DNA from: Pyxidicoccus xibeiensis
Lineage (GTDB): Bacteria > Myxococcota > Myxococcia > Myxococcales > Myxococcaceae
NCBI RefSeq assembly: GCF_024198175.1
Contig: NZ_JAJVKV010000007.1
Span: forward strand, 124,001-188,000
Direction of reading: 5' to 3'
Length of the DNA: 64,000 nt
Shown here: positions 33,586-41,422 of the stretch, in pieces
Position numbering within the stretch: position 1 is the stretch's first letter
How the letters are laid out: every line of letters starts with the position of its first letter
Made by a program: the position numbers and the translations under genes
Notes under the pieces: generated by a model
Seen by the model: only the letters and a program-made list of their open reading frames with translations
Databases searched by the model: none
What the model was told of the DNA's origin: nothing

Positions 33586-33660
33586 TCAGGCGTCGAGGAT
33601 GATGCCACCGCCGCAACCGCGAGTACCAGGGCCGCTCCGAATCCGGGTCTTGATCTTCAT
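33586..33660 (-). CDS. Divergent RiPP/bacteriocin-like precursor peptide I (24 aa)
   Basis: The leader is MKIKTRIRSG instead of MKIKTKVRGG, and the tail is PGTRGCGGGIILDA. The Lys-Thr-basic pattern and the RGCGGG core keep it in the family, but the candidate cleavage site is Ser-Gly and three residues are inserted before RGC. AAGGAG lies before the ATG. A TTGACG/TTTTAT promoter and a long 5' hairpin are upstream. It is paired with the second large partner protein. No exporter gene is nearby, so it probably uses the main transporter or a different route. Confidence 0.75.
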   Translation of the reverse strand: MKIKTRIRSGPGTRGCGGGIILDA

Positions 33661-33689
33661 GGACTGCTCCTTGGCAGATGAAGCGTGAT

Positions 33690-33761
33690 TCCGGATTGAC
33701 GCACCGTGTAGACTCGTCAACCCGGAGTAAAAATAAAACCCGGAAAAACCTACTTCGTCAA
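33690..33761 (-). promoter_or_regulatory. Promoter and 5'-UTR hairpin of peptide I
   Basis: Minus-strand TTGACG (33761-33756), a 17-base spacer and TTTTAT (33738-33733). The leader forms a hairpin of TCCGG and TTGACG (33690-33701) with CGTCAA and CCGGA (33715-33726), one mismatch. Position and the ACTCC...GGA outline match the leader element of the main cluster. Confidence 0.6.
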
Positions 33762-33869
33762 GACAGGGGCTGTCACAGCTCCTGCCAGGTGACTTTCAAT
33801 ACCCAGCCAGTTGGAATGCATTGTCGACGTCTCGCGCTCACTCCCGACGAAGGGATGCGGCAATCCCAT

Positions 33870-34298
33870 TCACGGGCATCCAGACCCCCACAACCTCTTC
33901 CACGACGCCCCCAGCACGATGGGCAGGCTGGGGTCGGCCGCGCAGCTGGCGGTGGCCCTGGGCATCTTCGCCGTGCAGACCGTCCTCAGCCGCCTGTGGC
34001 TGGCGCGCTTCCGCTTCGGCCCCGTCGAGTGGAAGGTGTAGAGGCCGGTGAGCCTGCGCTGCCCCTCGGGCCTGCGCATGACGGCGAAGGGCTCGAAGAG
34101 CAGCCCGTCGCGGGTGCGCACCAGCTCGCCCGTGCCCTCGCCGGTGGCCAGGTCCTCCACCCAGCTCGCAGCGCCCTCGCTTCCCGCACGCACCGGCTCG
34201 GCGGCCGGCGGCACCACGGGCTCCGCGAGCACGGGCCCCTCCGCCAGCGCGACTCCCCACATCTCCGTCATGAACGTCGACCGCCACTTCGAGCGCAT
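33870..34298 (-). CDS. Hypothetical protein (142 aa)
   Basis: No family recognised. I accept it because nearly every codon ends in G or C and GAGGGG lies eight bases before the ATG. The central part (EDLATGEGTGELVRTRDGLLFEPFAVMRR) is acidic and looks folded; the C-terminal third is basic. There is no signal peptide. The opposite strand also has open frames, so the call is moderate. Confidence 0.5.
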   Translation of the reverse strand: MRSKWRSTFMTEMWGVALAEGPVLAEPVVPPAAEPVRAGSEGAASWVEDLATGEGTGELVRTRDGLLFEPFAVMRRPEGQRRLTGLYTFHSTGPKRKRASHRRLRTVCTAKMPRATASCAADPSLPIVLGASWKRLWGSGCP

Positions 34299-34469
34299 GG
34301 GCGGACCCCTCGGGAAAGTTGTTTTTCCTGAATAGTCCTACAGGCCCATTGCTGTCTCACGGAAACCCGGAGGCGGGTGACGGCTGAGTTGAATACCGGG
34401 CCGTGCGTCCCGTAATGGAGCGGTGCGGAGCCGAGTCGGGTCGGCGCCTCTTTCAAGGGAAGCCAACGT

Positions 34470-34850
34470 ATGAACAAGCAGCTGGGCACGGCAGTGGTGG
34501 TGATGGTGGCGTGCGTCTTCGGGCCGATGAACGCGCTCGCGCAGGAGGGCGGCACGACGGAGACGAGCGAGGGCCGCATCGAGGTCACCGGCACGGGGCA
34601 GAGCTCGACCCACGCGTGCGCGCCGGGCACCGAGGTGGAGGTCACGGGCTCGTCCAACACCGTGACGCTGACGGGTGAGTGCAAGAGCCTCACCGTGAGC
34701 GGCAGCACCAACAACGTGAAGGTGGAGGCCATCCGCACCATCACCGTGGAGGGCGCGAGCAACACCGTCACCTGGAAGCGCGGCCACGGCAAGTCGAAGC
34801 CGAAGGTCAGCCGCACCGGCGTGGGCAACAAGGTCTCGCAGGAGAAGTAG
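34470..34850 (+). CDS. Secreted DUF3060-like protein
   Basis: 126 residues. A signal peptide ending in ALAQ is followed by a repetitive beta sequence in which SNTVTLTG, TNNVKVE and SNTVTWK recur about every 20-25 residues. This is the pattern of DUF3060, a small secreted beta-solenoid-like domain of unknown function. The tail is basic (KRGHGKSKPKVSR). A purine-rich CAAGGGAAG lies before the ATG. It is probably monocistronic. Confidence 0.75.
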   Translation: MNKQLGTAVVVMVACVFGPMNALAQEGGTTETSEGRIEVTGTGQSSTHACAPGTEVEVTGSSNTVTLTGECKSLTVSGSTNNVKVEAIRTITVEGASNTVTWKRGHGKSKPKVSRTGVGNKVSQEK

Positions 34851-35045
34851 TCGTCGCCAGCTCCCACGCGCCCGCGCCATGACGCGGCGGGCGCGTGGGG
34901 CTCACCCTCCGTCCGGGCCCTCGGGAGCCGCACCGCCCGGGAGGGCCACTCGCATGGCGCACCGAGTCATACCGCTCTGCTAGAGTGGCCGCCCTTCAGA
35001 GGTTCCCCCTCCCTGCTGACACGCTCCACGACACGCGCCTTCGGG

Positions 35046-36824
35046 GTGCCGGCCACGGCCGCCCTGCTCTTCCTGCTTCCCTGGGTCATCTACGGAAGCG
35101 CCATCCTCCGGCGCTACGGCCTGCGCGACGACTACGCCATCCTGCGCGAGGCGCGCGAGGAGCCCGGGAAGATTCTCCGGGTCTGCGCCGCCATGGGCCG
35201 CCCGCTGTACGGCTGGCTGCTGGAAGTGTCCACGCGCGAGGCGGGCACCATCACCGGGCTGAGCGGCCTGCGGATGCTGAGCGTCACGGGCCTGGGCCTG
35301 CTGGCCGCCGCCGTCTTCCTCCTGCTGCGCCGGGAGGGCTGGCGCACCGCCCCCGCGGCCCTGGTGGCGGCGCTCCTCACCGTCATGCCGCCCGCGCAGG
35401 TCATCGCCAGTTGGAGCATCTGCTGGCCGCAGGCGGTGGCCCTGCTGCTGGGCGTGGGCGCATTCGCCCTGGCGCGCAGGGGGCTCGCCATGCCCCCCGA
35501 AGCCGCATGGCGGGGACGGGCCTGGTGCCTCGCGGGCGCGGTGGCGCTGTGCGCGTCGACGCTCATCTACCAGGTCAGCGGCCTCGTCTTCGCCGTGCTG
35601 CTCGCGGCGGCGCTGGTGATGAGAGAGGACGCGGACCTGCGCGCCACCGCGCGGTGGATGGCGAGGCACCTGCTCGTCATGGGCGGCGGGCTGGCCCTGG
35701 CGCTGGTGCTCACCCGGCTGTCCTTCCTGCTGGGCCTCTTCACGCCGTCACCGCGCATGGTCCTGGAGAAGCACCTGCTGGACAAGACGGCCTGGTTCGT
35801 CACCCAGGTGCTGCCCAACGCGCTGGCCCTCCCGGTCCTCAACGACACGGACTCCGGGCCTCCGGGTGGGTACTGGCTCATGGTGGGCCTGACGCTGACC
35901 GTGGTGGCGCTGGGGACCGCCTTCCAGGGACGGCGTGCCGGCCGCGCCGGCGTGGCGGAGTGGCTCCTCGCCCTGGTGGTGCTCTCGGCCGCTGCGTACT
36001 GCGCCAGCTTCCTCGCGAAGGAGCGCTGGCCCACCTACCGCACGCTCTATGCACTCACCGGGGTGTGGAGCGTCTTCTTCGCCGCGTCGCTCCTGCACCT
36101 GGGCCGCGGCTGGCCCACGCATGGCCCACGTGTCGCCACCGCGCTGCTGGGTGGCTTCGTGGCGGTGAGCGCCCTGCTGGCGCACCAGCAGTCCCTGGAG
36201 CTGTTCGCCCTTCCCCAGGGCCGCGAGCTGGCGCTGATGGAGCAGGGAGCGCGCCAGGTGGAGCCCGGCCAGCGGCCCCGCGTCTACGTCATCACCGTCC
36301 TGCAGCGGGACACGTCCGCGCCCCGCCGCTACCTGGATGAGTTCGGCTCCGTGTCCGTGGACACCGACTGGGTGGCCCGGGAGCTGTTCCATGCGCTCCT
36401 GATGGAGCGCTTCCCGGCGGAGCGCGACATCAGCGGGCTCTACCGCTTCGCCGCAGGCGCCATCCCTCCCGCGTCGGGCACCTACGATATCCTCATCGAC
36501 CTGCGGCAGCGGCAGCGCGACTCCACCCTGGCCGCCTTGGAGCAGCGCCCAATCCAACCGACGTACCTGGCGGACGACGCCGACCTCCGCGGACCGCCGC
36601 TTCCCGCCCTCACCCAGCTCTGCCTCCAGCCCGGGTTCGTCCTGCTCCTGGGCCTCGTGCCCCTGGGGCTGCTCTGCCTCGGGGTCATGACCCGGGCCCG
36701 ACGGAGCGTCCGGGCAGGGCTCATGGCGCTCACCATCCTGCTGAGCCTCGGCCTGGCCCGACTCGTGATGATGGGACTCATGGAGCCCATCTTCGCGGAG
36801 GCGGGCCCCGTCGTCAGGGAGTAG
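35046..36824 (+). CDS. Polytopic membrane protein, unknown function
   Basis: About 592 residues with roughly twelve predicted helices, starting immediately at the N-terminus (ALLFLLPWVIYGS). The start is given as GTG 35046 but has a poor ribosome site and no better in-frame start is visible. A soluble loop of about 150 residues lies between residues 390 and 540 before the last helices. The general plan (DDYAILREAREEPGKI near the first loop, long hydrophobic core) resembles GT-C-type glycosyltransferases, but this is uncertain. Confidence 0.7.
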   Translation: MPATAALLFLLPWVIYGSAILRRYGLRDDYAILREAREEPGKILRVCAAMGRPLYGWLLEVSTREAGTITGLSGLRMLSVTGLGLLAAAVFLLLRREGWRTAPAALVAALLTVMPPAQVIASWSICWPQAVALLLGVGAFALARRGLAMPPEAAWRGRAWCLAGAVALCASTLIYQVSGLVFAVLLAAALVMREDADLRATARWMARHLLVMGGGLALALVLTRLSFLLGLFTPSPRMVLEKHLLDKTAWFVTQVLPNALALPVLNDTDSGPPGGYWLMVGLTLTVVALGTAFQGRRAGRAGVAEWLLALVVLSAAAYCASFLAKERWPTYRTLYALTGVWSVFFAASLLHLGRGWPTHGPRVATALLGGFVAVSALLAHQQSLELFALPQGRELALMEQGARQVEPGQRPRVYVITVLQRDTSAPRRYLDEFGSVSVDTDWVARELFHALLMERFPAERDISGLYRFAAGAIPPASGTYDILIDLRQRQRDSTLAALEQRPIQPTYLADDADLRGPPLPALTQLCLQPGFVLLLGLVPLGLLCLGVMTRARRSVRAGLMALTILLSLGLARLVMMGLMEPIFAEAGPVVRE

Positions 36825-36840
36825 GGCGAGCCGTGCTGCG

Positions 36841-37440
36841 CTAGTCCAGCTTGATGAGGTTGAGCGTGGCCAGCGGGCCGCCCGGGAACTGCTGCAGCCG
36901 TCCACCGGTCGCCAGCGGGCCGAGGTCCACGGTGGCGAAGCCTAGCTGCCCGAAGAGGCGGCCCGCCTCCGTCATGGCGTCCGCGTCATTGCCCGACATG
37001 AACAGCACCCTGCGGCCTCCGGCCTGCCGGGGGTCCACCGCGAGCACCGCGGCGAGCAGCGTGTTGGCGGCCTTCACCACCCTCGCGCCCGGCGCCAGCG
37101 ACGCGACGACCTCGCTCGAGGTGCGCCCGCCCAGGTCCGCCAGGCGGAAGCCGGGCAGGAGGACGGGGTTGGTGGCGTCGATGAGGATGCGCCCGTTCCA
37201 CGGCGGCAGGTCGGCCAGCGCCCCGGGCACCTGCTCCCACGGCACCGACAGCACCACGATGTCCGCCTTCGCGGCCTCCTGCCGGGTGCCCGCCCGGGTG
37301 CGTGGACCGAGCTGCCGCACCAGCCCCGCGAGCGACTCCGGGCCGCGGCTGTTGCTCACGATGACCTCATGGCCCGCCCTCACCATGTGGCCCGCCAGTG
37401 CCTGACCGATGCTGCCCGCGCCAATGATTCCAACCACCAT
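36841..37440 (-). CDS. NADPH-dependent F420 reductase-like Rossmann protein
   Basis: 199 residues from the ATG after GCAGGAG. GIIGAGSIGQALAGHMVRAGHEV is the dinucleotide-binding glycine motif, and VSNSRGPESL fits NADP preference. The size and the motif LIDATNP match the small F420H2:NADP oxidoreductase-like family, which in many bacteria without F420 acts on unknown substrates. It lies 93 bases downstream of the isochorismatase-like gene on the same strand and may belong to the same LysR-controlled unit. Confidence 0.82.
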   Translation of the reverse strand: MVVGIIGAGSIGQALAGHMVRAGHEVIVSNSRGPESLAGLVRQLGPRTRAGTRQEAAKADIVVLSVPWEQVPGALADLPPWNGRILIDATNPVLLPGFRLADLGGRTSSEVVASLAPGARVVKAANTLLAAVLAVDPRQAGGRRVLFMSGNDADAMTEAGRLFGQLGFATVDLGPLATGGRLQQFPGGPLATLNLIKLD

Positions 37441-37533
37441 GGCCTGCTCCTGCGTACGACGAAGAGAGAGAGAATGAAGGTGCCGACGTGCCCCGGGGGC
37501 CCCCGGCTGGGAGGCCCCCGGACCTTCCACGCG

Positions 37534-38199
37534 TCAGCGCTGCTGGGACGGCGCCGGGGTGTTGAGCAGCTGCTGCTCCCACGTGAAGGCGGTGCCCACG
37601 TTGCCCATGTGGTCGATGAGCAGCTTCGCCAGGCCCGGCACGGTGGCCTCACGCGCCCAGTCCCGCTGGAGCTCCGCGGTGAAGACCCCGGTGGTGAGCG
37701 GCACGGCACCCGCCTGCACCATCCGCTGGATGGCCACCTCGTGCGCCTCCACGGAGACGCCGCCCGAGGCGTCGGTGACGATGTAGACCTCGTAGCCCTC
37801 GCCGAGCGCGTGGATGACGGGGAACGCCAGGCAGATCTCCGTCCACAGCGCGGCCATGACGATCTTCTTCTTGCCGGTCTTCTTCACCCACTCCACCACC
37901 CGGGCGTCCTCCCAGGTGTTGATGAAGGTACGGTTGATGGGCTTCTGCTCGGGGAAGACCGCCTGCAGCTGCGGGAGGAGGTAGCCGCCGCGCTCCTCGA
38001 GCACCGTGGTCAGCAGCGTGGGCACGTTGAACAGCTTCGCGCCCCGCGCCAGCGCCACCACGTTGTTGATGACGCTCTGCGAGTCATGGCTGCGCAGGCC
38101 GGCGAACTGGAACGGCTGGTGGTCGATGAGGATGAGCGCGCAGTTGTCGGGGGTGAGCATCGCGTCGAGGCCGGTCTTCGGGTTGCGAGGTGAGTTCAT
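37534..38199 (-). CDS. Isochorismatase-family (YcaC-like) hydrolase
   Basis: 221 residues. The catalytic set of cysteine hydrolases is visible: Asp in ALILIDHQ, a Lys/Arg region near KPINRTFINTWED, and Cys in MAALWTEICLAF. The closest type is YcaC, whose substrate is not settled. The gene is divergent from a LysR-type regulator, with a strong inverted repeat between them, so it is probably the target of that regulator. Confidence 0.87.
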   Translation of the reverse strand: MNSPRNPKTGLDAMLTPDNCALILIDHQPFQFAGLRSHDSQSVINNVVALARGAKLFNVPTLLTTVLEERGGYLLPQLQAVFPEQKPINRTFINTWEDARVVEWVKKTGKKKIVMAALWTEICLAFPVIHALGEGYEVYIVTDASGGVSVEAHEVAIQRMVQAGAVPLTTGVFTAELQRDWAREATVPGLAKLLIDHMGNVGTAFTWEQQLLNTPAPSQQR

Positions 38200-38323
38200 G
38201 TGCGTCTCCAGTGACTTCGCGGGGTTGGTGAGAGCAGCCCGGCGTCAGCGCCACCGCCGTTGCTGATGGAGAGAAGAATGGAGGAAGCACTCCCATCGCA
38301 GTAGCGGGCAGTCAGCGGAATCA

Positions 38324-38344
38324 CTTTAAACAAAGTGTTTAAAG
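38324..38344. promoter_or_regulatory. Inverted repeat, candidate LysR operator
   Basis: CTTTAAAC and GTTTAAAG flank a 5-base centre (perfect 8-bp arms), 31 bases before the LysR start codon and 125 bases before the divergent isochorismatase-like gene. Position and AT-rich symmetry fit a LysR-type binding site. Confidence 0.6.
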
Positions 38345-38374
38345 CACCGGCCGCGCCCACTAGCCTTTCCGGGC

Positions 38375-39298
38375 ATGGAGAACCTCATCACCCTGGAGTG
38401 CTTCGTGCGCAGCGCGCAGTCCGCGAGCTTCTCGGCGGCCGCGCGCCTGCTGGGGCTGACGCCGGCGGCGGTGAGCCAGAACGTCGCGCGGCTGGAGGCC
38501 CGGCTGGGCGTGCGCCTGTTCCAGCGCAGCACGCGGAAGCTGACGCTGACGGAGTCGGGGGAGCGCTTCCTGCGCGAGGCCTGCGGCAGCCTCGACGCCC
38601 TGCAGACGGCCATCGCCAACGTGTCGAGGTCCGCGGGGCAGCCCGCCGGAGTGCTGCGGGTCAGCATGGCCGGCGCGTTCGGCCGCGGCTACGTCCTGCC
38701 GCTGATGAAGGACTTCCTCGCGCGCTACCCCGCCGTCGTACCGGACTGGCACCTCGACAACCGGCCGGTGGACCTCATCGCCGAGGGCTTCGACGCGGCG
38801 ATTGGAGGCGGCTTCGACCTGCCCACGGGCCTGGCCGCGCGAGAGCTGGCCCGGGCCCACATCATCGCGGTGGCCGCGCCGTCCTATCTGGCGCGCATCA
38901 CCCCACCCCAGTCGCCCGAGGAGCTGCGCAACCTCGAGGGAATCCTCCTGCGCTCCCCCAAGACGGGGCGCATCCATACCTGGACGCTGCGCAACGGCGC
39001 GGGGGCGCAGATGGCCGTGGAGCTGCGGCCACGCATGATTCTCAATGACCCCGAGGGCCTCGCGCACTGCGCGCTGGCGGGACTGGGCATCACCCTGGTC
39101 GCGACGCTGAACGTGCTGCCCTACCTGGAGAGCGGCGCACTGGTAAGGCTTCTGCCGGACTGGCACGCCGATATCGGACCGATTCTCCTCTACTACGCCG
39201 GGCACCGGCAGCTGCCCGCGAAGACCCGCGTCTTCGTGGACTTCGTGCTCGAGGAGTTCCGTCGCCAGAACCTCGCCCGGAAGCTCTCCGCCATCTGA
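38375..39298 (+). CDS. LysR-family transcriptional regulator
   Basis: 307 residues. The N-terminal winged helix (SASFSAAARLLGLTPAAVSQNVARLE, then RLFQRSTRKLTLTESG) is typical of LysR proteins, followed by the effector-binding domain. It most likely controls the divergent isochorismatase-like gene and perhaps the reductase-like gene behind it, using the inverted repeat at 38324-38344. The effector is not predictable. Confidence 0.92.
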   Translation: MENLITLECFVRSAQSASFSAAARLLGLTPAAVSQNVARLEARLGVRLFQRSTRKLTLTESGERFLREACGSLDALQTAIANVSRSAGQPAGVLRVSMAGAFGRGYVLPLMKDFLARYPAVVPDWHLDNRPVDLIAEGFDAAIGGGFDLPTGLAARELARAHIIAVAAPSYLARITPPQSPEELRNLEGILLRSPKTGRIHTWTLRNGAGAQMAVELRPRMILNDPEGLAHCALAGLGITLVATLNVLPYLESGALVRLLPDWHADIGPILLYYAGHRQLPAKTRVFVDFVLEEFRRQNLARKLSAI

Positions 39299-39442
39299 AG
39301 CCAGGCGCGGTGAAACACCTCGCGCCGCCAGGCCTGACTCGACCAGACGCAGTTTTTTCCGCCGTCGCCGGGAAGATTTCGCCCGGGGGTCGTTCCCCCC
39401 TTTGCAGCATGACATTCACCCGCTGCACGGAAGGAAGCCACC

Positions 39443-39943
39443 ATGAAGAAGGTGTTTCAGCGCATTGCCCGCTCCACGCGAGGCGTGAGGCGGACCGTGG
39501 CCGTTGGCACGGTCCTCGCCACCATGGGCGTTGCCGGTATCGCGACCGCGCAGAGGACCACGACGACCCGGCAGTTCACGGAGACCGACGTCCAGCAGAT
39601 CCTCTCCGAGCTGCGCGGCGTGGACCCGTCCACGTATCATCTTCGGCTGCCGACCTTCTATTTCGGGCGCATCGTCGGGACGAAGACCTACGGCACGCTG
39701 CCCATCACCCAGGTGCGGCTCGTCGCCACCCGGCTGAACGTGCAGCTCAACGAGACGGGCAACGTCCTCACCGTGTTCGACTCGCTCAACAACGGTGACG
39801 AGAGTGGCGGTGGCGGCGGCGGTGGCGGTGGTGGCGGCCCCGGCTCTCACATCAACTCGGCTTCCGCCGGAACGGACCTGTCGTCGCGCATCTCGGTCCT
39901 CCTGCAGGAAATCGACACGAACCAGTTCCAGTACCTGAGGTAG
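39443..39943 (+). CDS. Secreted hypothetical protein with poly-Gly linker (166 aa)
   Basis: A basic N-terminus and hydrophobic stretch ending in IATAQ form a signal peptide. A folded part (about 40-118) is followed by an uninterrupted run of eleven glycines and a short C-terminal helix (SSRISVLLQEIDTNQFQYL). GGAAGGA lies before the ATG. No family recognised. It is the first of four genes with gaps of 2 bases or small overlaps, so it belongs to one operon with the HTTM gene. Confidence 0.72.
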   Translation: MKKVFQRIARSTRGVRRTVAVGTVLATMGVAGIATAQRTTTTRQFTETDVQQILSELRGVDPSTYHLRLPTFYFGRIVGTKTYGTLPITQVRLVATRLNVQLNETGNVLTVFDSLNNGDESGGGGGGGGGGGPGSHINSASAGTDLSSRISVLLQEIDTNQFQYLR

Positions 39944-39945
39944 CC

Positions 39946-40473
39946 ATGGCCTCCAGCGGTACGTGTTCGAGCTTCGCCGAGCGTCACGCCGGTGTCGTGG
40001 CCACGCTGGCGGCGGCGCATCTGGTCCTGGTCAGCCTCTTCCTCTGGACGGGCCTGGCCGAGAATCCAAGCAGCACGCCCGAGCGCGCGCTGCAGACCTA
40101 CAAGAACCTGGCGGGCATCTTTCGCGACTACCGCTTCTTCGCTCCCGGCGTCTCCAGCGACATCCGCGCGGGGTTCATCCTCCAGCAGCCGGACGGAACG
40201 AGCGCGTTCCACGCGTTCCTGTCCGAGAACCTCGAGGTGGGCCTGCGCTACGGCTGCATCGTCGCCGCGAGCATGCGCGACGAGAAGGTGCGGGACGTGC
40301 TGGCGCAGTCCTGGGCGGCGGTCATGCTCGGTCAACACCCGGAGGCCACCCGGGTTTCAGTGGTGGCGCAGGGCTACCAGCTCCCGCCCCTCGAGGAGTA
40401 CGCCCGGGGCGCGAGGCCGGCCTGGAAGGTCGTCTACGCGGCGGACTTCGACCGGAAGGAGGGCCAGCCATGA
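39946..40473 (+). CDS. Hypothetical membrane-anchored protein of the HTTM operon (175 aa)
   Basis: One N-terminal membrane helix (VVATLAAAHLVLVSLFLWTGL) is followed by an extracytoplasmic domain of about 130 residues (FRDYRFFAPGVSSDIRAGF). It starts 3 bases after the previous stop and its own stop overlaps the next ATG (ATGA). The short distance and the pattern RFFAP resemble accessory proteins found beside HTTM membrane proteins. Confidence 0.72.
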   Translation: MASSGTCSSFAERHAGVVATLAAAHLVLVSLFLWTGLAENPSSTPERALQTYKNLAGIFRDYRFFAPGVSSDIRAGFILQQPDGTSAFHAFLSENLEVGLRYGCIVAASMRDEKVRDVLAQSWAAVMLGQHPEATRVSVVAQGYQLPPLEEYARGARPAWKVVYAADFDRKEGQP

Positions 40474-41420
40474 GGGCGCGCTCCTCCATGAAGGCGGCGG
40501 TGCGCGAGTTCTGGCTCCAGCCCGCGGCCCCGGATGCGCTGGCCCTCCTGCGCATCGTCGTCGCCACCATCGCGCTCGTCCAGTTGACGCAGCTCTGGCC
40601 GCACCTGCTCGAGCTGTACGGGAACTCCGGCTTCGTGCAGTGGGTGGTGCTGGAGGCGAGCACGAAGAGCTGGGTGCCCAGCGTGGCGAAGCTCGCGCTC
40701 GTGCTCCATGAGTACGGCGTGCGCGCCTCCACCACGGTGTACCTCGTGTTCGGCGTGTATGGCCTCGCCGTGGTGGGGCTGCTCGTGGGCTGGCGCACGC
40801 GCCTGTGCGCGCTGGTGGCCTGGCTCACCCATGCGCTCACCAGCAACAGCGGCTACCTGTCCCTGTACGGCGTGGACACGATGCTGCACATCCTCTTCGT
40901 GTACCTCTGGGCCTTCCCGAGCAACGGGCGCTGGTCGCTGGACGCGAGGGCGGGCCGCGTGGCGCCGACGCCCATGCTGTGGCGCATCGGGATGCGGACG
41001 CTGCAGCTGCACCTGTGCCTCATCTACCTCAACACCGGGCTCGGGAAGGTCGTGGGCGAGCAGTGGTGGAACGGCGAGGCCATCTGGCGGGCGGTGATGC
41101 AGCCGCAGTTCTCCGCCTTCGACTTCAGCTGGCTGGCGCAGGCGCCGTGGCTTCCGCTGGTGGCGGGCTGGGGCGTGCTCCTGGTGGAGCTCGGCTATGC
41201 GGTGGCCATCTGGTTCCGCCCGCTGCGGCAGCCCTGGCTGCTGGCGACGGCGGCGCTGCACCTGGGCATCGCCGCGTGCATGAAGCTGTGGCTCTTCTCG
41301 CTCACGATGATTGTCTTCAACGCCGCGGCCTTCGCCTGGCGCGAGGGGCGCATCGCCGAGGAGGAGACCGCGCCGGAGCCCGGCCCCGGGACGCTCGCCC
41401 CGGACGCGGTCGGGACGTAG
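40470..41420 (+). CDS. HTTM-domain membrane protein (vitamin K gamma-carboxylase-like)
   Basis: 316 residues with about seven to eight helices. ALALLRIVVATIALVQL at the start and YLNTGLGKVVGEQWWNGEAIW in the middle are typical of the HTTM family, which is related to vitamin K-dependent gamma-carboxylase. Bacterial members have no proven reaction. The ATG overlaps the preceding stop codon. It is translated from the same operon as its neighbours on both sides. Confidence 0.82.
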   Translation: MRARSSMKAAVREFWLQPAAPDALALLRIVVATIALVQLTQLWPHLLELYGNSGFVQWVVLEASTKSWVPSVAKLALVLHEYGVRASTTVYLVFGVYGLAVVGLLVGWRTRLCALVAWLTHALTSNSGYLSLYGVDTMLHILFVYLWAFPSNGRWSLDARAGRVAPTPMLWRIGMRTLQLHLCLIYLNTGLGKVVGEQWWNGEAIWRAVMQPQFSAFDFSWLAQAPWLPLVAGWGVLLVELGYAVAIWFRPLRQPWLLATAALHLGIAACMKLWLFSLTMIVFNAAAFAWREGRIAEEETAPEPGPGTLAPDAVGT

Positions 41421-41422
41421 GC

